From assembly GCA_001683735.1 (NCBI GenBank), contig LUGG01000015.1, forward strand, positions 558,001-622,000: a stretch of 64,000 bases of DNA, given 5' to 3'. Both the position numbers and the translations under genes were made by a program. The notes beneath the pieces were generated by a model. That model made no database searches, was not told where the DNA came from, and saw only the letters and a list, made by a program, of their open reading frames with translations. The DNA is from Grifola frondosa. Lineage: Eukaryota; Basidiomycota; Agaricomycetes; Polyporales; Grifolaceae. This document shows positions 34,454-44,809 of this stretch, one piece after another. How positions within the stretch are numbered: the first letter of the stretch is position 1; every line of letters begins with the position of its first letter.

Positions 34454-35128
34454 ATGACTGTGAGTTTCGCCGCGGATTGTTTGCCGTCCTTTAGCTGACC
34501 GAACGGTGCAGATGATGGAAGTCGACACATATTTGTCTCAACTGTTGGGATCCATGACCATCGATGGCCAGTGGCAATGTACAGATGTGGTGTGTGCGGC
34601 ATCCCACCTCCACTATAACATGATCTCTGACACGACATCTGTCCTGGAGAAAGGGAAGAGAAGAGCTCGCGCCAACACAGCCAAGAGCACCGGAGATCCC
34701 AGAAGAAAGCATGTCCGATTCGTCAGACTCAGAGGACTCGACTTACCAGGTACGCCCGCAACACCCAGCACCAGTCTCGCGCTCTAACGACACCCTAATC
34801 GCCATTGCAGCCAAGCCCCTCGGCATCCTCAAGCTCCACCGCAGACGCACGGCCACCCTGCGGCTGCGTACTTCTCCAGAGCATCTGTGGACAGATCTGC
34901 GAGGGACGCTACGGCACCACGGGCGGGGAGTATCTGGAAGCCATCTTCACTCACCGCGAGGCATTCTTCGCGTACCCGCAGGGCCATCGCACATGCGCGG
35001 TGGGCTTCAGCGATCTCGCTCAGAACCTGGAGCGCAGGGGTTGGCGCGCCGATAGAGAGGGGGACGCGGAGGCGGTCGCGGCTTTCAGGCATGAGTCGTG
35101 GGTGATCGCGCATGCGTGGTCAGGGTAG
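34454..35128 (+). CDS. Small four-exon protein of unknown function
   Basis: Exons 34454-34459, 34512-34589, 34654-34749 and 34811-35128 total 498 nt, giving a 165-aa uninterrupted protein. Introns are 52, 64 and 61 nt; the first has GTGAGT and a GCTGAC branch site. The first exon encodes only Met-Thr, a mini-exon style common in basidiomycetes. The N-terminus is MMEVDTYLSQLLGSM, followed by an acidic Ser-rich segment (MSDSSDSEDSTY), a poly-Ser stretch, and a compact C-terminal part with four Cys (PPCGCVLLQSICGQICEGRY), FTHREAFFAYPQGHRTCAVG and WVIAHAWSG. No family recognised. The intact splicing and a leader with promoter-like features make it a probable real gene among broken neighbours. The exact second-intron borders are the least certain part. 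Confidence 0.6.
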
Positions 35129-35659
35129 GAGTCCAGGCGACCTACACAGTATCTAAAGGCATAGTAGTTGATGCTAATGCTGAGACGGTCGGTATCAAGC
35201 ATCGGAAGCTGACTTACAATATTTACTATGTAGAAGTTTCGCAGGGAGCGTGATATGATAACGCAAACCTTTGTGACATCGTGACAAGTCGTGATACGTT
35301 CGCGTGACCGATCGTGAATTTCTGGTCATTGGCCGTGACGCGCTCAACGATCGGACTCCGATCTCTATGTCGAGCCAAGACATTGACTCACTGGTTGGCA
35401 GCTGCAGTCTCAAAATGCATCAGAAATATAACCATCTACGAGGGCTTTTTCCGGGCTACATGATGGTGTCTCACGGACGGCATCAATGAACTTTAAACCT
35501 GAATGTGGAAGCCTCGTCTCTCCCCTCTATCCATTGCAATCGATCCACATCGATGGCGAATAGTTTCACTGGTAGAATTTCACCTGTCTTGAGATCTTTT
35601 TTTGACGGTGAGCACAGGGTCTTTATCAGAGGAGTCAACCCGCACATATAGATGCACTA
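35129..35659. promoter_or_regulatory. Upstream region of eIF4G copy E, shared with copy D
   Basis: The segment around 35265-35345 (repeated GTGAC/CGTGA words, GTGACCGATCGTG and GGCCGTGAC) matches 40757-40855 upstream of copy D. Both continue with a related stretch (CTACATGA...TCTCACG...GGCAT). It is therefore the inherited 5' flank of an eIF4G copy. No gene is supported within it. Confidence 0.5.
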
Positions 35660-36600
35660 GACATTATCGAGCGCACGGTCCAGGGCCTGCTCAACAAACT
35701 GACGACGGAGTGCTTCGACTCTATCTCGGACCAAATAATTACCTTGGTAAACAAGTCCGAGAAGGAGAAGGATGGTCGGACGCTCACAAAGGTCATCCAC
35801 CTCATTCTCGAGAAGGCGACCAACGACGCGGAGCAGTCAGGGATATACGCGCGTCTCTGTCGCAAGATGATGGAACAGATCAGTATGAATGTCCAGGGTG
35901 GTAGGATTAGGGATGCCGAAGGAAAACTTATCACTGGTGGCCGGTTGTTTTGCAAGTATCTGCTTAATCGCTGCCAGGAAGATTTCGAGCGCCGGTGGGT
36001 TGCGAAGGAGGCAACTGCGACCAGGGATACTACACATGAGAACACAGATGGGAAAAGCGTTCTTTGTTCCAACGAGTACTATGCTGCACAGAAGGCTAGG
36101 CGTCAGAGTCTCGGTCTCATCAAGTTCATCGGAGAGTTGTTCAAGGTGCAGATGCTCACGGAGCGCAACATGCATGAACGCATCAAGGAGCTGCTCGCGC
36201 ACGTTGAGGACCCCCCGGAAGAGAACATTGAGAGCCTGTGCACGCTTTTGACAATTGTCGGTCAAATCCTCGATACTCCGAAGGCTCGTACACATATGGA
36301 CATGTACTTTTCCAGGATGAAGGAGTTGTGCAAGAGTCCCGACGTCAGTTATCGAATGCAATTCATGCTGCGGGACTTCACTGTTGACGGTAGTAATTGA
36401 ATGTACAGGATGTCATCGAGCTTCGAGATCGCAAATGGGTGTCATATAACTTAGATGCGGCCTCCACGACTGCAACCGTATGCGATGGCGTAGGTTCATC
36501 TCGAGACGATTTTCGACTGTTCGATTGTCGATCGTCATTGCAGGATGAGGTCTCGACATCGAATAGCAGTATGTCGGACGAAGGCAGTTTCGAAATGTAA
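35660..36600 (+). pseudogene. eIF4G copy E, MIF4G segment placed first
   Basis: An open frame encodes a full MIF4G-like domain: TVQGLLNKLTTECFDSISDQ, GIYARLCRKMMEQISMNVQG, FCKYLLNRCQEDFERRWV, GLIKFIGELFKVQMLTERNM, ESLCTLLTIVGQILDTPKAR and THMDMYFSRMKEL. After MQFMLR the expected splice donor is missing (CGGGACTTC instead of CAG-GTAC) and the frame ends at a TGA (36398-36400). The post-intron exon DVIELRDRKWVSYNLDAAST follows in another frame and ends at 36600. There is no eIF4E-binding exon or N-terminal region before it, only the copy-D-like 5' flank. MIF4G normally binds eIF4A and eIF3; with its donor lost this segment would end soon after the domain. Confidence 0.65.
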
Positions 36601-36769
36601 AGTCGTTCTATATCTGTATGGAGCGAATATATTCATTTTTGACCTTCTTGCTGCAGAGAGAGCAGATCTGTCACAGCTTATGCGCCAAAGGTTTCCTTTC
36701 GGCTACCGCAAAAGCTGTCTTGTGGAGGGGACACTTCAAGCGCGCCGCTCCCAGGAGTAGATCCGACAA

Positions 36770-37884
36770 ATATTTCCCAGTCGTCGAGCAGCATATCTTC
36801 GACTGCGACGGCCTCTCCAGCGCCATCTGATATACTACCACCTTCAAATCTCTCAACATCCCTCCCGCCCTATGTAAAGAAGCCAGTTGCAATGCCTCAC
36901 CCAATTTCGGTACCGGGATGGCCTGGACACTATGTAAGCGTCTCAGGTTTGCCATCAAATATAGACTGACGACGAGCATAACTACTGCAGTATTCGTCCT
37001 ATACCAATACGCCCGCATCTCCTCCGGCGCAATCTCCCCAGCTTCGCTCAGCCGGCGTGCCTGCCGTTGCTTCCGCTATTCCCCACACGGGACCTCCACC
37101 ACCTATCAAGTCAACGGTGCACACGCAAACGACGGACTTGGGCAGTGTATCGTTGCTACACTCCATGTCGTCCTCGACGACTTCGGCGAGACGTAGGCTT
37201 GCACTACCCAACTCAAGTGCAAGTACGTGCATTCCGCAGGACATTAGCATGAAGGACGCGGCCACGCTGATGTTCGGCCGGGAGGAACTCAAGAAACCGG
37301 CCCCAGTTATGTCGCCAATAGTGAAAGTGAGGCATGTAGGGTTTGAGATGAAGACTTCAGAGGTCGAGATGGAGCAGCTTGCTGAAGAGAATGAGCGGTT
37401 GAAGGAGGTGGATAAGGAGCGATTATGGAAAGATGAGCGAGTCTGGAAGGAGGCAAGTTTCGAGTTCAATCGACTTTTACTCAATCGACTAATCGGCTTA
37501 TCAACATTGTAGGCTGCTAATGAGAACTCCCATAAACAACGGCCGCCTCCGAATGCAGGCGATTTTTCGAATTTCGGCAAAATCAGCAAGATGGCGGCGA
37601 TGACATTTGGTCCAAGGAGTATCTTCGCTGGAAAGAAGGAGACCAAGCGGGAATCTCGTGGTTCCATGAACATGTTCTCGATGCTCAGCCAGAATCCTGA
37701 GCTCGTCGAATATGCAGCATCGTCCAACTCAAGCCGACCTCTTAGGCACAAAGCGAGTATCGACCTTGGCCAAAGTGATGTTCCGGAGGCCTCTGCTCAA
37801 CAGCGGAAACCCAATCTTCCCACTGAAACAGTATTTCAGTCTGACGAGGCGCGGCTGATGCGACGCCTGCTGTCTCAACGGTGA
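36770..37884 (+). pseudogene. eIF4G copy E, N-terminal module and linker placed after MIF4G
   Basis: Pieces normally at the eIF4G N-terminus appear here: PPYVKKPVAMPHPISVPGWP, a 57-nt intron at 36934-36990 at the same place as in copies C and D, then PQLRSAGVPAVASAIPHTGP, DISMKDAATLMFGREELKKP and a charged coil (EMEQLAEENERLKEVDKERL). A GC-AG intron candidate (from 37452, GCAAGT) leads straight to the linker AANENSHKQRPPPNAGDFSN with MTFGPRSIFAGKKETKRESR. The eIF4E-binding motif and MIF4G are absent from this part. The frame ends at 37884 after small shifts, just before the MA3 frame. Confidence 0.6.
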
Positions 37885-37903
37885 ACTGGATGATGAGGAA
37901 TGG

Positions 37904-39355
37904 GTGGTAGCATCGCCTTTGAGGACCCAAGCCGAGGCAGAAGCGCAGGTCGGTGAAGACTCGAAAGAGTTCTTCAGCGTCCGAGATATTGACAAAGCGG
38001 AGGTCTACTTTACGAAACTCCCTGTGTACCACCGGTGGCGTCTCGTCGATAAGCTCGTCATGTTTGCGATTGAGTCCGAGGAGGCCGACGCTCAGCTCGT
38101 CGCGAACTTGTTCGAACGAGCAGCTTCGCGGGATCTCTGTTCACCGGCATCTTTCGAGCATGGCTTCCAACAGGTTGCCGAGATGCTCGACGACATTGCG
38201 ATCTATGCGCCGATGGCATTCAGCCTCATGGCAACGATGATGAAAGGCGCTCGTCTTGACGAAGAGCGCAGTTCGCGGCTTTCGAGTAGATTGATGCATG
38301 GCGACAGACTTTTGTCTTTGCTTACTTCCGACGTCCCACAATCCAGGATAGATTCGCCATCATCTTCTCGGTCAACATCCGTGACCGACTGCGAGGACAG
38401 CATAACAGCGTCTCCTCCGCAGAACGTGCTCATTCCCCCCATGCCTGATTCAGACGCCTATACATTGGTGTGCGACGCCACAAAAGAGCTCTTCTCCCTC
38501 CTGGACTTGCGCGCAGAGGCATATTTCACGCGACTCCCGGTGGACTACCACTGGTGCTTAGTCGACAAGCTCGTGTCGGCCGCAATAGCGAACGAGTTTG
38601 ATGCACAGCTCGTCGCGGGCCTATTCGACCGCGCGGCCGCACGCCGTTTGTGTTCTCCGGCGTCCTTCGAAGGTGGCTTCGCCCCCGTAATACAGGCCCT
38701 AGATCACACCGTGATCAATGCGCCGCGGGTATTCGAGCGCATGGCGATCATGCTGAAGAGTGCCCGCCTTGATGAGGAGCGCAGTGTGCGACTTGCGAGC
38801 AGGTCGAAGGACGGCGACGAACTTTTATCTTGGCTATGTTTTCATGTCGCACTGTCAAGTATGAGGTCACGATCATCGAGTTCGCGAACGTCATCCGCGA
38901 ACGATGCCAAGGTGTCTCCGCCACACAACGAGTCTAGTCCCCATATGTCCGACTCTGAGGCCTACGCAATGGTGTGCGATAATGCGCAGGAGTTGCTCTC
39001 CCTCTTCGATCTGCGCGCAAACACGTATTTCACACGGCTCCCAGTAGACCATCACTGGTGCCTAGTCGATAAACTCGTGTCGGCCGCGATCGCGAACGAG
39101 TCTGACGCGCAGCTCGTTGCGGGCCTGTTCGACCGCGCGGCCGCGCGCCGTCTGTGTTCTCCGGCGTCGTTCGAGGCAGGCTTAGCGCCTATTGCACAGG
39201 CTCTAGAGCACATTACAATCGGTGCGCCGAACGCATTAGAATGCATCGCGATCATGATGAAGGGCGCGCACATCCATGAAGACAACGAGCGGTGCATACG
39301 TCTCGCGAATAGATCGCGGAGGGGCAGTATGCTCTTGTCTTTGCTTTCTGCGTAG
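37904..39355 (+). CDS. Triple MA3-domain ORF, 3' part of eIF4G copy E
   Basis: One open frame of 483 codons holds three MA3 domains. The first (residues about 5-135) resembles the usual eIF4G C-terminal MA3: GEDSKEFFSVRDIDKAEVYF, HRWRLVDKLVMFAIESEEAD, AASRDLCSPASFEHGFQQVA and MMKGARLDEERSSR. The second (about 185-320) and third (about 350-483) are nearly identical to each other and more distant from the first: LFSLLDLRAEAYFTRLPVDY, HWCLVDKLVSAAIANE, FDRAAARRLCSPASFE. MA3 is an all-helical fold; in Pdcd4 two of them bind eIF4A and block translation, and animal eIF4G has one. The chosen Met lies just after the frame shift from the linker; whether it is a real start is unknown. It could be an MA3-only protein or the in-frame tail of a pseudogene. 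Confidence 0.6.
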   Translation: MVASPLRTQAEAEAQVGEDSKEFFSVRDIDKAEVYFTKLPVYHRWRLVDKLVMFAIESEEADAQLVANLFERAASRDLCSPASFEHGFQQVAEMLDDIAIYAPMAFSLMATMMKGARLDEERSSRLSSRLMHGDRLLSLLTSDVPQSRIDSPSSSRSTSVTDCEDSITASPPQNVLIPPMPDSDAYTLVCDATKELFSLLDLRAEAYFTRLPVDYHWCLVDKLVSAAIANEFDAQLVAGLFDRAAARRLCSPASFEGGFAPVIQALDHTVINAPRVFERMAIMLKSARLDEERSVRLASRSKDGDELLSWLCFHVALSSMRSRSSSSRTSSANDAKVSPPHNESSPHMSDSEAYAMVCDNAQELLSLFDLRANTYFTRLPVDHHWCLVDKLVSAAIANESDAQLVAGLFDRAAARRLCSPASFEAGLAPIAQALEHITIGAPNALECIAIMMKGAHIHEDNERCIRLANRSRRGSMLLSLLSA

Positions 39356-41168
39356 GCTCTGTTTTTTCTTCCTTTTGTCTGGTGTGTCACAGTTGGATAA
39401 GCGATTATTCATTGAGGATTGTGCACTTGCTTTGTGATCGAGAGCTACGGATTCATGATTGAAAGTGGTGGTTCTTTGGTTCAATTGTCTTGTATAACTC
39501 TCCTATTGCCATGCCAGCACGTGTTTCTGCTATGTTGATACGCGTCTGTTAGCAACGCAGTTGTATAATGTTAACGCTACGGGAGCATCAAAATATGCTA
39601 CGTAATTTATCACGGTGCGTTCGGAGAAAGCACGTACGAGCAGATTGGCATAGACAACAAGCATTGACACCATCTGCTTATATCTTGGTACATTCAGACA
39701 TGTTGGAGTCCGACAAAGTTTGAAGCCATCTGCCACTCGACAGCGCACGGAAGGTGCCACTCCAATTAGCTGCTCCAACGCCTGCCAACACCAAACGACT
39801 TCGAGCCGGCTAGGCACGTGCGCCGTCCTACTGGCAGAAGATGAAAGCTTCTTGGGATGCCGGGCTGCTCCAAACAGGCAGCACTGATGCTAGCTAGCAC
39901 GTTTCGAAGGCAAAGCCACAACTTCAAGTTGAGCAGGCGGGAAATGCTATGAAGACGATTTTATGGGGAGTCGATAATCTGCCCGCTGAACACTTTGTAA
40001 GGGCGAGCATGAAGGGTTCGACGTCTCTGCTTTGGTCAGCGCGCATTGTTGAGCTTGAGCTTGGTGGAATGATTCGAGCGAACGATATCATGCTTGCAGG
40101 GATGATGTCAACTCGGGAGGGAAATAGTGGACTGCCGAGCATCCAATTTAGGTTACAATGATGATGAGACGGTTGATATTCTGCCGACTCCTCAGTACTC
40201 ACTGCATATTCATCCAGACGTCACCGCTAGCGCCCGAAGAGAGATCGAATGTACGAATGCAACAAGTGAAGGCGTCGTCCAGATCCGTGGCGCCACCCGC
40301 CTGCGTGAATTCATCCGTGTCCTGGTGCGTGCCCACCGTGTACGTATTCAGAGACTGAAAACAATCAGATACAGCACCTCCACAGAACCAAGCGACAGCC
40401 GCACCCTGCTCTGTTGAGAAGGTACTCGGTAGGGTGTGTTTGTACCTTTTCGGCCTACCATACACATACACGAGTATATCGGTACGTGGTTCGCGTCGTC
40501 GGAACATTCGCCGAAAACCAACAGTCTGGGAGAGGACACAGGCTGAGACCGCGAGTGCAGGGGGGAGGTTCGAGCTCATCCGAAAGGCGTCGGGGTGGGT
40601 CTGCATTTGGTCAGGAAGTGGCGAAGACACCGTCAATATTTGATTGGCAGAAACTACGCACATCGCCGACATGTCAACGCTGCATGGTCAGAGCCCTAGG
40701 GATCCACAGCGACCGATTCATTTAGAAGGCATGTTAGTCGATACTTATGGTGATGAGCGTGACAACGAAAAACGTTCGCGATGTGACAAATCGTGAATGC
40801 ATTGTGACCGATCGTGCGCTACGAGTTTCAGTTTTCGGCCGTGACCAGATTCTGCAAGCTAGCCCTCCTCTAGATAGCTCAACGCAAGCTCAACGTTTGG
40901 ATGATACGTACGCGCTTGAGCCAACACATTTATTCACATTTTTACCAGAAAATTTAACCTCAAAACGCAGCCGAGATCACGCCTGTTCGAGGCTACATGA
41001 GGATATCGATGTCTCACGCATGGCATCGACGAACCTTATACGAATGCTGGACACCTCATCTTAGTCTTCTCATCCCAGATATAGCTTTCAAGGCTGAAAT
41101 CATTCAACCTCAATGTTGTGTGCCTCTTTCGCTGATCTACATTCACTTCTGACCATGCTTGCTCTAGA
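39356..41168. other. No supported gene; flanks of eIF4G copies E and D
   Basis: The stretch 40180-40430 resembles 55980-56080 (CAGACGTCACCGCTAGC and ACTCxCTGCA words). 40600-40675 is the dispersed word seen upstream of the other eIF4G copies, here in opposite orientation relative to copy D. 40757-40855 repeats the promoter-like segment before copy E. No frame with family similarity was found. Confidence 0.45.
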
Positions 41169-44092
41169 ATGAGCAAATCTGATCCAAAGAGTCCGTCCCG
41201 GCGATCGCATAAGTCAGCTTGGGCAGAGGGTCCGCCAACCAACACTTCAACTGCACTCTCCACCACCTCCCCGGAGATTGCTACGCATTCTAGACGATCG
41301 AGCACTCTTGGTCTGGATGTATGTGCGAAGATGGAGTTGCAGGTGCCGGTAGTTCGTACATGGGGTCAGGTATGTTTCCGACGCGCAGCGTGTACACTCT
41401 TGCTATCTCGCATTAATCTCTTACCGATCTAGACTCATCTGTGGCTTTTGGCTCGGTAGATAACGTAGCCGTGCCAATGTCATCTTCTCCTGCGGCGGTA
41501 TCATCGATCAAGTCAGAGAGTGTTGGCACCGTGCTAGCCGTCCTCTTCTGTACGTAATGGTAAAGTAACTTCGGCCTCGACGTTCACTTCATCGCTGTTG
41601 ACCAGCTTCTTATCTGCACCGTCAGCGTCTGCAGCGTCACCTTCTGCCCCAGCCCCTAAGCCTCACCCGAAAGTGGATCCAAAAAAAATCTTCCAGCCGA
41701 GCACACGATCGTCGACTACGACGACCTCCCCTACGCCGATGTCAGCGGGCATGCCGAGTCCTCGAATGGGGCCACCTCTGCTGCTTCAGCCTGTTCCGGT
41801 CCCAGGATGGCCCGGATACTATGTAAGTGTCTTGCGTTGAGTATCGAGTCGATGACTGACAATGAGGTAACTACTGTAGTATCCGTATCCCGGCATGGCC
41901 ATGGACCAACAGTATGTCCAATATCCTCAGCAATGGATGCCACAGCCAGTTCCTCCAAAACATCACCCTCAAGAGGTTCCACCAGACCCTCCGATGAGTG
42001 ACATGCCCACGTCACCCCGCGCGCAACCAGCACAACTTCATCCACCCGGCACGCCTACGCTTACCCCGGCCATTCCCAACACAGGCCATCCACCACATAC
42101 GACGCCATCACCGCACACGCACACAACAAGCCTGAGCAATGCGTCATCGCCACCCTCCACACCATTGTCGACGACTGCACCAGGGGGTGGGCTTGGGCGG
42201 CTCAACTCGGGCACGAGCACGTTCGTTCCATGGAAAGTCACCATCAAGGACGGGTCTGGGCTTGAAGTTGACCTAGAACGATTCAAGAAGGCGGGTCCCG
42301 TTGTGTCGCCTCCAGTGATGGTGCCCAGCTCGCCTGCGAGGAAGACAGTGGTTCGGATGGAGACTCCAGAGGCCAAGGCGAAGAGGCTTGCGGAGGAGAA
42401 TGAGAAGGAGCGGTCGAAGAAGGAGGCTGAGAAGGCTGCGCGTCGTGCTGAGAAAAATAAGCGCAAGAGGGAGCGAAAGAAAGCAGAAAAAGCATGTCTG
42501 ATAAAGGAGGCGGCCCGGAACATTGAGGAGGCGAAGGCCGAAGTACCAGAAGAGAGCAAAGTTGAGGGAACGCCCGAGGCCGAGGAGGCGGGGGACGATA
42601 TTGCGAGGGAAGAGGTTAAGGACACGGTTTCCAACATGGGCTCACTATGTGTCGATACAGCGGTGTATCCGGAGGCGACGGAGTGTCGCCCTAGTCCTTT
42701 GGACATATCGGGTACAACGGGTTCCATTCGGCCACTTCCTTCTGTTTTGGCCACTACACGAACTATCAAAGACCTTGGCTCTATCGTATATCCCGAAGGT
42801 ATCAAAAGTCCAAACGCTGAACTCAATGTCAATGCCAAGCAGGGCGAATTCAGGTAAGTTTCCAGAGACCCTCTTTGTGCTCCGTTTACTGAAAATCTCT
42901 GTTGCCTCGTTTCAGATACGATCGTGAATTTCTCCTACAATTCATGGACATCTGCCATGAGAAACCCGATTCTCAATTCCCTCTCGACGCAATCGGTCGC
43001 AAACCTGCAGCCGTTCTTCATTCGACGGGAAAGTTGGAGACGTCAGTGCCGACGATTGCAGCGATGACGGTAAGTCAGTCTAGAATTATCATCTTGTGTT
43101 CGATTCGTTAATTTGTCACCATCACAGGCTGTCAGCCAGAAAGACGCTTATCAACATAATACGAGCAAGTCCAAATATGATTTGATAACACAAACCGAGG
43201 CGGAAGCGCAGGTCGACGAAGACTGCAAGGAGTTCTTTAGCGTCCGAGACCTTAACGAAGCGGAGGTCTACTTCATGAAGCTCCCCAAGGACCACCGGTG
43301 GCGTCTCGTCGATACAATCGTCATGTCTGCGATTGAGTCTAAGGAGGCCGACGCTCAGCTCGTCGCCAACTTGTTCGAACGAGCAGCTTCACGGGATCTC
43401 TGTTCGCCGGCATCCTTCGAGAAAGGCTTCCAACAGGCTGCTGAGATCCTCGACGACATTGTGATTGATGCCCGGAAGCGTTCAACCGCATGACCACAAT
43501 GATGAAGGGCGCACATCTCGATGAGGAGTGCTATTCGCGACTTGCGAGCAAGTCGATGGACCGTGATAAGCTGCTGTCCTTGCTTGCTTCCGATGTCCCA
43601 CAGTCCAGGATAGAATTATCATTACCTTTGCGATCGACATTTGCGAACGATGCACGGGCATCTCTGCGAGAGAACGAGCCTATGTCCGACGCAGACGCCT
43701 ACGCAATGGTGTGCGACGATGCGCAGGAGCTCTTCTCCCTCCTCGATATGCGCGCAGAGACGTACTTCTCACGGCTCCCTGGTCACCACCACTGGCGCCT
43801 CGTCGACAAGCTCGTGTCGGCCGCGATCACAAATGAATCTGACGCGCAGCTCGTCGCGGCCTTGTTCGACCGCGCGGCCTCACGCCGTCTATGCGCTCCG
43901 GCGTCGTTCGAGGCGGGCTTCGCGCCTGTCGCACAGGCTCTGGACTACATTGCAATGAGTGCGCCACGGGCGTTAGATTGCATGGCGATGATGATGAAGG
44001 GCGCGCACATCCATGAAGACTACGAGCTGTGCGAACGTCTAGGAGGCAGGTCGCGGTCTGGCGGTATCCTTTTGTCGTTGCTTGCTTCGTAG
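41169..44092 (+). CDS. eIF4G-like protein without MIF4G and with two MA3 domains, copy D
   Basis: Same plan as copy C, on the other strand. First exon MSKSDPKSPSRRSHKSAWAE with THSRRSSTLGLDV; VAFGSVDNVAVP; KPHPKVDPKKIFQPST; PGYY then a GT-AG intron (from 41823); FVPWKVTIKDGSGLEVDLER; VVRMETPEAKAKRLAEENEK and a long charged coil; LGSIVYPEGIKSPNAELNVN; an intron; the eIF4E-binding motif YDREFLLQF (from 42917); KPDSQFPLDAIGRKPAA; PTIAAM; an intron; KDAYQ; and two MA3 domains (about 43195-43590 and 43690-44092). The PKAGDLSNFGK linker and MIF4G are absent. One-base shifts occur near 41535 and in the first MA3 (GATGCCCGG where GATGCxCCGG is expected, near 43468). So it is a near-intact paralogue, inactivated or misassembled. 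Confidence 0.7.
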
Positions 44093-44809
44093 CGCCTTTC
44101 CTTCTTTCCGGTGTGTCACTGTCGTGTGAGGCATGATCTGTTTCAACTTTCGAAATGACATATTTTGTACTAAACATGTTCCCTACCGATCCCAGATATG
44201 ACAAGAATGACAAGGTGTCGAGGAATCATCCACGTCTATATGCTCGACCCGTAAACGCCTCCTCATCTTGTAAAGGGACTACAGAATGTATTTTGGTCCG
44301 CAAGCTATATGATCCACAAATAGCACTTGTGGCGAACTGACTGTGCTCGGTCCGACAAGCATGCCACTTGACTACTGCCTGTCCGCGGGCAGTCCTCCGA
44401 AGATAAGCCGAGTTCCGCGATGATGTCGATCATCTCTCAATACGATCGGATCTATCATCCGCGAAGGCATGTGCTCACAACATTGGTACTCGCGGATGGA
44501 CGGTGAGAAATTGGCCAACGTCGAGGGCGCGATCTCAACAGACCGCAGCGAATCTGACAAGCAGACCATCAGCCGTGCAGAATCTCTTCGAGAAGCTTAA
44601 TAGGCGGGAGGACAAGCGGAACTGCCCAGTCAAGTGATCGCCACCGTAAGGGTTGTCTTACAACAGCTTTACATTGCGTACATGGCCACCAACGTCAACT
44701 GGTAATCATACATGTGTGCGTACATTTCTCCGTTCTACAATCATGCGAGAGACGACCTCCAAGTCCATATTTCGTCAGCGCGAACGGCACCTCAGGCCTC
44801 AGGCCGTAT
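44093..44809. other. Spacer between copy D and the decayed PSD copy
   Basis: The 44270-44320 and 44395-44480 parts resemble 55870-55910 and 56390-56475, and 44600-44780 resembles 57590-57790, so the eIF4G 3' end, spacer and PSD were duplicated as one unit. No gene is supported here. Confidence 0.5.

Noticed and set aside
37904..39355. A Pdcd4 orthologue
   Set aside because: The first MA3 and everything upstream are eIF4G-like, and the repeats are explained by tandem duplication within eIF4G copies.
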